From: Talinum fruticosum
Lineage: Eukaryota; Streptophyta; Magnoliopsida; Caryophyllales; Talinaceae
Direction: 5' to 3'
DNA: 64,000 nucleotides
Assembly: GCA_021018815.1 (NCBI GenBank)
Contig: JAITYX010000017.1
Span: 7,626,001 to 7,690,000, forward strand
Shown: positions 58,440 through 64,000 of the stretch, in pieces
Layout of the letters: every line of letters starts with the position of its first letter
How positions within the stretch are numbered: position 1 is the first letter of the stretch
The notes under the pieces: model-generated
Database searches by the model: none
Told to the model about the DNA's origin: nothing
The model's input: only the letters and a program-made list of their open reading frames with translations
Program-made: the position numbers and the translations under genes

Positions 58440-60144
58440 AGTACCAATTATTTTCAAGTATGAATAGCATGCATATCACGTGAAGGGTGAAACTAATTAA
58501 ATTAATTAATTAATATTTGGGAAAGAGTTGTTTTCCCTTAATCCATAATTCAATTATAAGTCTAATCATAAAGTAAACGAACAATAGTTGGTAGGATACC
58601 TCTTACAATCTTACTCACATAACCACATTATATTGCCCCCTTTTATTTCCCTTAAATCTTAAATAATTTGATTTAATTTCTTTTGTCGTATTAATTATAT
58701 AGAACGTTATTCCATTAAACAAGATAGAGCCGCAACGAGCTGATAATAAATGACTACTTGTATTATTTTTCGTAGTTATTACCGATTAAAGTTCATAGAT
58801 ACCGTTATCGTAGAATGTGTAGTACTCTTTACATTCCGCATAAAAATGCAAGTATTGCTTTCTTGTGCATTATAATGTCTATAACCTTAATCTACATTAT
58901 ATTTATGTCATGTCCTAATAATATATATAGATATTGAGATGCTTTCACTAATTATATTAACATGCAACGACAATAACGACATTGGATGTAGATCTCGCTC
59001 GAGCAGGATATGAGAAGGTTAAAAATTGAGTGAATTATCATCTCGTGGCATATGACACATTCTTTGGAATTGTAAATCCTACTAGATTTATACCAATGAA
59101 CACCCAAAAAAGAGGGAACATTGGGCTAAGTAGCCATAAATGGGCTTTTGCTTGTGGAAAAATTGTGACATGGGCTTTTTGCTTGAGCAATTCTTTTTCT
59201 TGGGATAACATTGGGCTAAATATGAGCTGTGGCCCAGATTTTTGGCTCTCTCTCTCTCTCCCCCAAAAAACTATTTTACCGCTCTACTTGATTTTATTTT
59301 ATGTATTTCGTTTTTATTTTTTGAGGGATGTTATGTATTTTGTTTGTTTGGAGAAGTGTAAGGAATTGTTTAATTGTTTCTAATTGATTAATTTTTAAAA
59401 GGAGATTAGATTTTTTTATATTTTAATTTTTATTTTGTTAGAAAATAATTTCATAGTATAAGTGACGTCTTAATGTTGTTGATTTTTTGTTTAAGATTGG
59501 TTTTATAAAAATCACCTTCACAACATTGGTTTTATATGCTGATTTTCATATAAAATATCTATAGTAGTTTTTAAATTCAATGGAAAAAAATAACATAAAG
59601 GCTTTAAATTGTGAGATAAAATATAAAACATCTAAACTAAAGTATTAATTTATTTTCATATCATTGGATGGTAATAGAAGGAAATAATTTAAGTCTATCC
59701 ATTGTTGTTTTGGAGGTTTAGATGAGTCATAAAAATAATACATTATACTGAGGTTGAGTCACAAAAATAATACGTTTTAATAAGGTAAAGAAATTGAATA
59801 TCTAACCTAAAATCTAGTATTCTTTTAGATTTTAGTTCCAATTGTTACGTGAAAACCTTATTAATATTTCAATTAATTTTTATCGGTCCCAAATTTTCAA
59901 CCAATTCTTTATACGGAAAACATAATCTATTATATTTTATGTTCGTTTATGTTATTTTATGTTCGTTTATGTTTGTTTATGCTCAACTCATTTCTGTTCG
60001 TTTATATTTGTTTCTTCTCTTTTATATTCGTTTATATTTATATTTATCTTTATGCGTTTTGTATTTAAGTTCGAGCAAGCCACTCTATATAAGTTTAACG
60101 CTTTTTATAAGTCTAGACCTATAAATTGATCAAATTAACTTTTG
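58017..60144. other. Intergenic DNA with microsatellites
   Basis: No gene recognised. A (TTA)n tract of about 20 units lies at 58376-58437. Repeated ttcgtttatgtt/ttcgtttatatt motifs occur at 59940-60055. Confidence 0.6.
58376..58437. repeat. (ATT)n microsatellite
   Basis: About 20 uninterrupted ATT units. Confidence 0.95.
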
Positions 60145-60809
60145 TGTTACAAGCTCACAAAAAGGTGCATGCTAGATCCAGGCTTTCATTATTGATTCGG
60201 GTATTTCCTGGTCGTTCCATCTCAACCGACACGTCACTAGCCGACTGGGCCTAATCAGTTGGACCAGGGTGGAATCGGCCCACGACGATCCTTAATGGGC
60301 CAGGTAAAGCCCCAAAGCCCACTAGGGCTAAGGTTTCCCTAACACATGGTAAAAGTACCATTTTACCCCTTTAAAACCTCCTATAAATACTCATCTTTGA
60401 CACATTCCAAGGCATGCTTTTATGCTCACTTGAGAAGAAATCGGATCTTTCGGATAATCACTTAAGCTTCCTAAAAGCTCTCAACATTCACCTACATTCA
60501 TCCAAGTTCGTCGGTGTTCATCCACATTCATCCCGAGAATCTTCCATATTTGGAAAACTTCTCGATTCCCAAGGAATCCCCCACGCACATCGAGGAAGAC
60601 CTCCTCGATCTATTCCACTTGGATCGGATACTAACTTGAGCGTCGGAGGGGCGTTCCCGGGATCCACCACCCGGGCTTCGCCTTTGCGAGTTCGGACGGT
60701 CATCACTCGACTTCGGATCGCTCGTGCCACGTCCTCGGAACCATAGCAGTAAATCCTTCCTCTCTCCGAATCATCATCCACATCATCAACTCAATTTTCT
60801 CCGGAAACA
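60145..60809 (+). repeat. 5' LTR (approximate)
   Basis: Ends in ggaaaca two bases before the primer-binding site; tgttac at 60145 is the likely start, giving TG...CA ends and 665 bp. A TATA box cctataaatactca lies at 60390-60403. The right border is firm. The left is a guess because the second LTR is outside the window. Confidence 0.6.
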
Positions 60810-60811
60810 GT

Positions 60812-60830
60812 TTGGCGCCGTCCGTGGGGA
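60812..60830 (+). promoter_or_regulatory. Retrotransposon primer-binding site
   Basis: ttggcgccgtccgtgggga directly after the LTR is the usual tggcgccgtctgtgggga-type site of plant gypsy elements, with one visible change. The primer tRNA is not certain (tRNA-Asp-like). Confidence 0.75.
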
Positions 60831-60842
60831 GGAAGGTAGCAT

Positions 60843-62600
60843 ATGGTCGCCGGTGGCACTCGATCTCGATCCAAGATGACTCGTGACACGAACAACCCAC
60901 CGAGTCCCACACCCTAACCGCTCAATGCCTACGGGGGCCAATCCCGCGACGCTCCTCAAGCCGAGGACGCAGAATCGTCTCACCGGTCTGCCGGCAACCG
61001 CCACACCCAGCCGGAGGGGTACGTTACCCTAGGGGCTCTCCGGAACCTAATCGAGACCCTTAAAACAAGCTGTTGCACAACAAGTGCAAGAACAAGTACG
61101 AGCCACTATGGAGCGGCGCATGCCAATCATGCCCTTCCATTATACTCCAGCTCCTGTGTATGGCGCAACCCCCAGGGAGGTCGACTGTTGGCCACTTCTC
61201 AGCGGGATGCCTTCCCATGTGGCTCCAGCCACGACCCACCGAGGCCCCGACGACACTTATTCCTGAACAACCAAACGCCCGCCCACGAGGCACTATGAGG
61301 AGGGAGACGCTAGGGGCATCATCGAAGCCAAGAGAGCTCTTCATAGAGCCAACGAAAATGTCGCAACATCCCATACGGCTTCAACCCCTACGCCACTCAC
61401 AGCGAGCGTTCCGCTCGGTTTGAAGGCCATGCTCCGGCACCGAGAGCAGGGGCCGAGCCCCAAGGGAGCCGAAGGACGGCCAGCCACGGGCGATCGGCTA
61501 CCCATGGTCATGAATCCCAACGAGCCTATGACGCTCACAAACACGACCAAGGACGATCCGTCGTTCGAGAGCGCGAGCGCTCGAGGAAAGGCACCCGAGG
61601 CAATCGGCTATGAGAGGTCCCGAGAAATCGGAGAGGACCAGGCGCACCCCACCCCGATCCGAGAGAAGGAAGAGTCCTTCCCCGGTGGAGGTTCCGCGTC
61701 ATCAACCCCGCACCATCCCAATTTCGGCTCCGACTCAAGGCCGACCCGACGATACTTTCAACACTCCCTTCTCCAAGAAAATCATGAAGGCGCCTAGGAT
61801 AAAGAAAGTAAAGGTCCCGAGTGTCGAACCGTACGACGGCACTATCGATCCCGAGGACCACCTGGCTCGCTACAAGTCTCACATGTATGTGCGGGACGGA
61901 GACGATGCAACCTACTGCCGATTCTTCCCGCCACATTAAAGGGGTCGCGCAGAAATGGTTCAACGGCCTCCCTCAAGGAAGCATTTCTTCCTTCGAAGAA
62001 CTTTGTGAGAAGTTTGTGGCGAAATTCATCGCCGGTTGCAAACAAAAGAGGACTAGCATCCACCTCTCCAAGATCAAGCGGGGAGGAATGAAACTCTTAA
62101 GGATTACGTGCGGCGGTTCCACGGGAAGCCGTCCTCATCCCCGACCTCCAAGACGGAGTTGCCTACGCCTCCTTCTTAAATGGACTTAGGAGCGGAAGAT
62201 TCAAATTTTCCCTCGCCGAGCAAAAGGTGACCATCCTTGCGAAGCTCTCCGGAAGGCGGCCGATTTCATCCAGGCCACGGAGATCTCGCGCAGAGGAGGG
62301 GGATGAGGCAAGGAGAAAAGGAGGGGAAGGAAAGTTCAATCCCCGAAATGAAAAGAAGCCCCGTGAGAATAAGGTGAACCACCGCTTCAACACCGATCCC
62401 GGAGCATTTTGATGGAGATCAAGGGGCACCCTATGCTCAAGAAGCCACCTCCCATGTCCACTCCCGCCAAGGCACGAGCCTCGAACAAATATTGCGAGTT
62501 CCATGAACAAACGGGGCACAACACTGCTGAGTGTCGGGCCTTGAAGAAAGCACTTGGGGAGTTGGCCGACAATGGGCGAGATAGACCGTTTCCTTAAAAA
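60843..62600 (+). pseudogene. Gypsy gag remnant
   Basis: Starts at the ATG at 60843 (MVAGGTRSRSKMTRD) and stops at 60916. The main capsid part spans 61750-62200 in two frames: VEPYDGTIDPEDHLARYKSH, then QKWFNGLPQGSISSFEEL and VAKFIAGCKQKRTSIHLSKI. A zinc-binding segment at about 62488-62540 reads KYCEFHEQTGHNTAECRALK (C-x2-H-x4-H-x4-C). At least four frame breaks (near 61935, 62095, 62200 and 62410). It would form the virus-like particle. Confidence 0.85.
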
Positions 62601-62741
62601 GGATGTCCATGGGATTAAGGGAGGCTCTTCAAGACAAGGGGAAAAGAGCTACGAGGATGATGAGACTACCGGAATCGTAGCCACCATCGCTGGGGGCTTG
62701 GCCGGGGCGTGACTCCTCCTCTTGGAAGGCTCACTTGAGGA

Positions 62742-63240
62742 GTGCGCAACAGTGCCGATCACGGGCAACCTCCACCCTCGAAGGTACCCGCGATGACCTT
62801 TGGAGAGAAGGACTCGAGAGGACTGGCCACCCCGCATGATGACCCCATGGTCATCACGCTGAAAATCTCGGACGCCATCGTCCGGAGGGTCCTAGTAGAT
62901 ACGGGCAGCTCGGTGGACATCATCACCACAGGATGCTTGAACCGGTTGAGGTACAATCCCCAGAACCTCATCCCCCTTGTAAATCCAATCCTTGGATTTG
63001 GGGGACGAACAGTGCATCCCTTGGCATGATCCGCCCGCCGGTCGGGATCGGAGACAAGGCACGAGGATGAAACATGGAGGTAAACTTTTTGGTGGTCGAC
63101 GTGCCCTCCGCCTACAATGTCATCCTCGGACGTCCCACCCTCAACCAAAGCAAAGCAATCATCGCTCCATATCTTCTTCTCATGAAGTATGAGCTTGATG
63201 ACGGATCCGTAGGCGAGATCTACGGAGATCAAAAACAAGC
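62742..63240 (+). pseudogene. Gypsy aspartic protease region
   Basis: The frame 62742-63029 contains VLVDTGSSVDIITTGCLNRL, the retropepsin active site with flap-side residues ILGFGG. The chain continues in the frame beginning at 63074 with VNFLVVDVPSAYNVILGRP, the conserved C-terminal protease block. One frameshift lies between 63030 and 63074. Confidence 0.85.
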
Positions 63241-63377
63241 AAGGGAGTGTTATGTCGTAAGCCTTCGACCCCTAATGGCGAAGCGCATCGAAGAAGAAAA
63301 GGCTAAGGATGACCCCAAGGGCAAGAAACCGAAAGTAGAGCTCCTCGCCAAGATCCCCGAAACGATGATGGTCTGCT

Positions 63378-64000
63378 TTGCCACCACCGAGGACCATGGC
63401 GGAGACCGACCTACACCTTCGGAAGACGTCGAACTCATCCCTCTCGGAAGAAACCCGCCCGGATCGTTCCGTACAAGTGGGCGGGAACCTTCGCAAAGGG
63501 ATCAAGGACGGCCTCATCCGACTCTTGAGAGAATTCAAAGATGTCTTCGCCTTTGGACCTAAAGAAATGCCCGGGTTGAGCCCTAGGGTCATCGAGCACA
63601 AGTTGAATGTCGACCCCTCCTACAAACCCGTCATCCAAAAACGAAGACATCTCGGGGCGGAACGCAGCAAAGCGATGAGCCGAGGAGGTCGAGAAGTTAT
63701 TAGAGGCGGGATTTATCCAGGAATGCCACTACCCCAAGTGGATCGCCAACGTCGTTTTGGTGAAAAAATCGAATGGTACATGGAGAATGTGCGTCGATTT
63801 CACCGACCTCAACAAAGCGTGCCCAAAAGACAGCTATCCTCGCCAAAAATCGACAAACTTGTCGATGCTACGGCCGGCCACGCCCTCCTCGGTTTCATGG
63901 ACGCTTTTCAGGGTACCATCGGATACCATTGTGCAAGGAAGACCAGGAGAGAACTGCCTTCATCACCGACCAAGGGTCGTATTGTTACAACGTGATGCCC
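63378..64000 (+). pseudogene. Gypsy reverse transcriptase start, cut by the window edge
   Basis: Contains LLREFKDVFAFGPKEMPGLS and VIEHKLNVDPSYKPVIQKRR, the lead-in to gypsy RT. Then, with frame changes near 63660, 63760 and 63920, come the IDKLVDATAGHALLGFMDAF block and the sequence toward the catalytic box. The YxDD motif is beyond the right edge. Inactive. Confidence 0.85.

Larger units (their letters stand above)
60145..64000 (+). mobile_element. Ty3/gypsy LTR retrotransposon, degraded, 3' part beyond the window
   Basis: Order on the + strand: 5' LTR (about 60145-60809), primer-binding site (60812-60830), gag (60843-62600), protease (62742-63029) and reverse transcriptase (63378 to the edge). 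RNase H, integrase and 3' LTR would lie to the right. The sequence is markedly GC-richer than the flank. Frameshifts break gag and RT. The gag and protease-RT order is of the gypsy type; the tggcgcc primer site and YCEFHEQTGHNTAEC zinc-binding motif suggest the Tat/Athila branch, which I cannot confirm without more sequence. Confidence 0.9.

Noticed and set aside
60414..60912. Several open frames on both strands in the LTR of the gypsy element
   Set aside because: GC-rich LTR sequence opens frames by chance; the LTR has a TATA box and primer site instead.
1..64000. CRISPR arrays, tRNA or rRNA genes, bacterial-type operons
   Set aside because: None seen; the sequence is plant nuclear DNA with introns and transposons.

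Overview
The window is nuclear DNA of a flowering plant, probably a eudicot. It has intron-containing housekeeping genes with plant homologues, AT-rich intergenic DNA, and most of the large classes of plant transposable elements, plus an endogenous pararetrovirus. I cannot name the species. Only two cellular genes are convincingly complete, both on the + strand: a nucleoporin NUP96 gene (CDS 5664-13765, five exons, 1050 codons) and a serine decarboxylase gene (CDS 25903-29425, five exons, 486 codons). I placed the splice sites by reading frames across GT-AG borders.

Layout. 1-3.7 kb: L1-type LINE on the - strand, running off the left edge. 3.7-4.4 kb: large fold-back element. 5.4-14.2 kb: NUP96, with a ~490-bp fold-back element in intron 2. 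14.2-23.3 kb: AT-rich DNA with no gene, one further fold-back element and microsatellites. 23.4-25.45 kb: 5'-truncated LINE (+) ending about 100 bp before the serine decarboxylase TATA box. 25.6-29.75 kb: serine decarboxylase. 30.26-40.19 kb: rearranged caulimovirid-like endogenous viral element in three blocks (-, +, -), next to a long (TA)n tract. 41.07-49.55 kb: PIF/Harbinger transposon whose transposase is split by a complete-ended 4,134-bp CACTA element with a perfect ATA target duplication. 50.15-50.77 kb: hAT-like non-autonomous element. 51.09-55.94 kb: LINE (-) flanked by a ~20-bp target duplication and itself interrupted by a second ~608-bp hAT-like element. 56.75 kb: an orphan exon-like fragment. 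57.1-58.0 kb: Mutator-like non-autonomous element. 60.15-64 kb: degraded Ty3/gypsy LTR retrotransposon (+) running off the right edge.

The two genes work in unrelated processes: nuclear pore scaffold and ethanolamine/choline precursor supply. The rest records successive insertions, several of which can be ordered by nesting (CACTA after Harbinger; hAT after LINE). All transposon and viral coding regions carry stops, frameshifts or deletions, so they are described as pseudogenes or mobile elements. I found no new multi-gene system. The most unusual structure is the viral locus, with long inverted blocks and the same 18-bp sequence at both ends and at one internal block joint.
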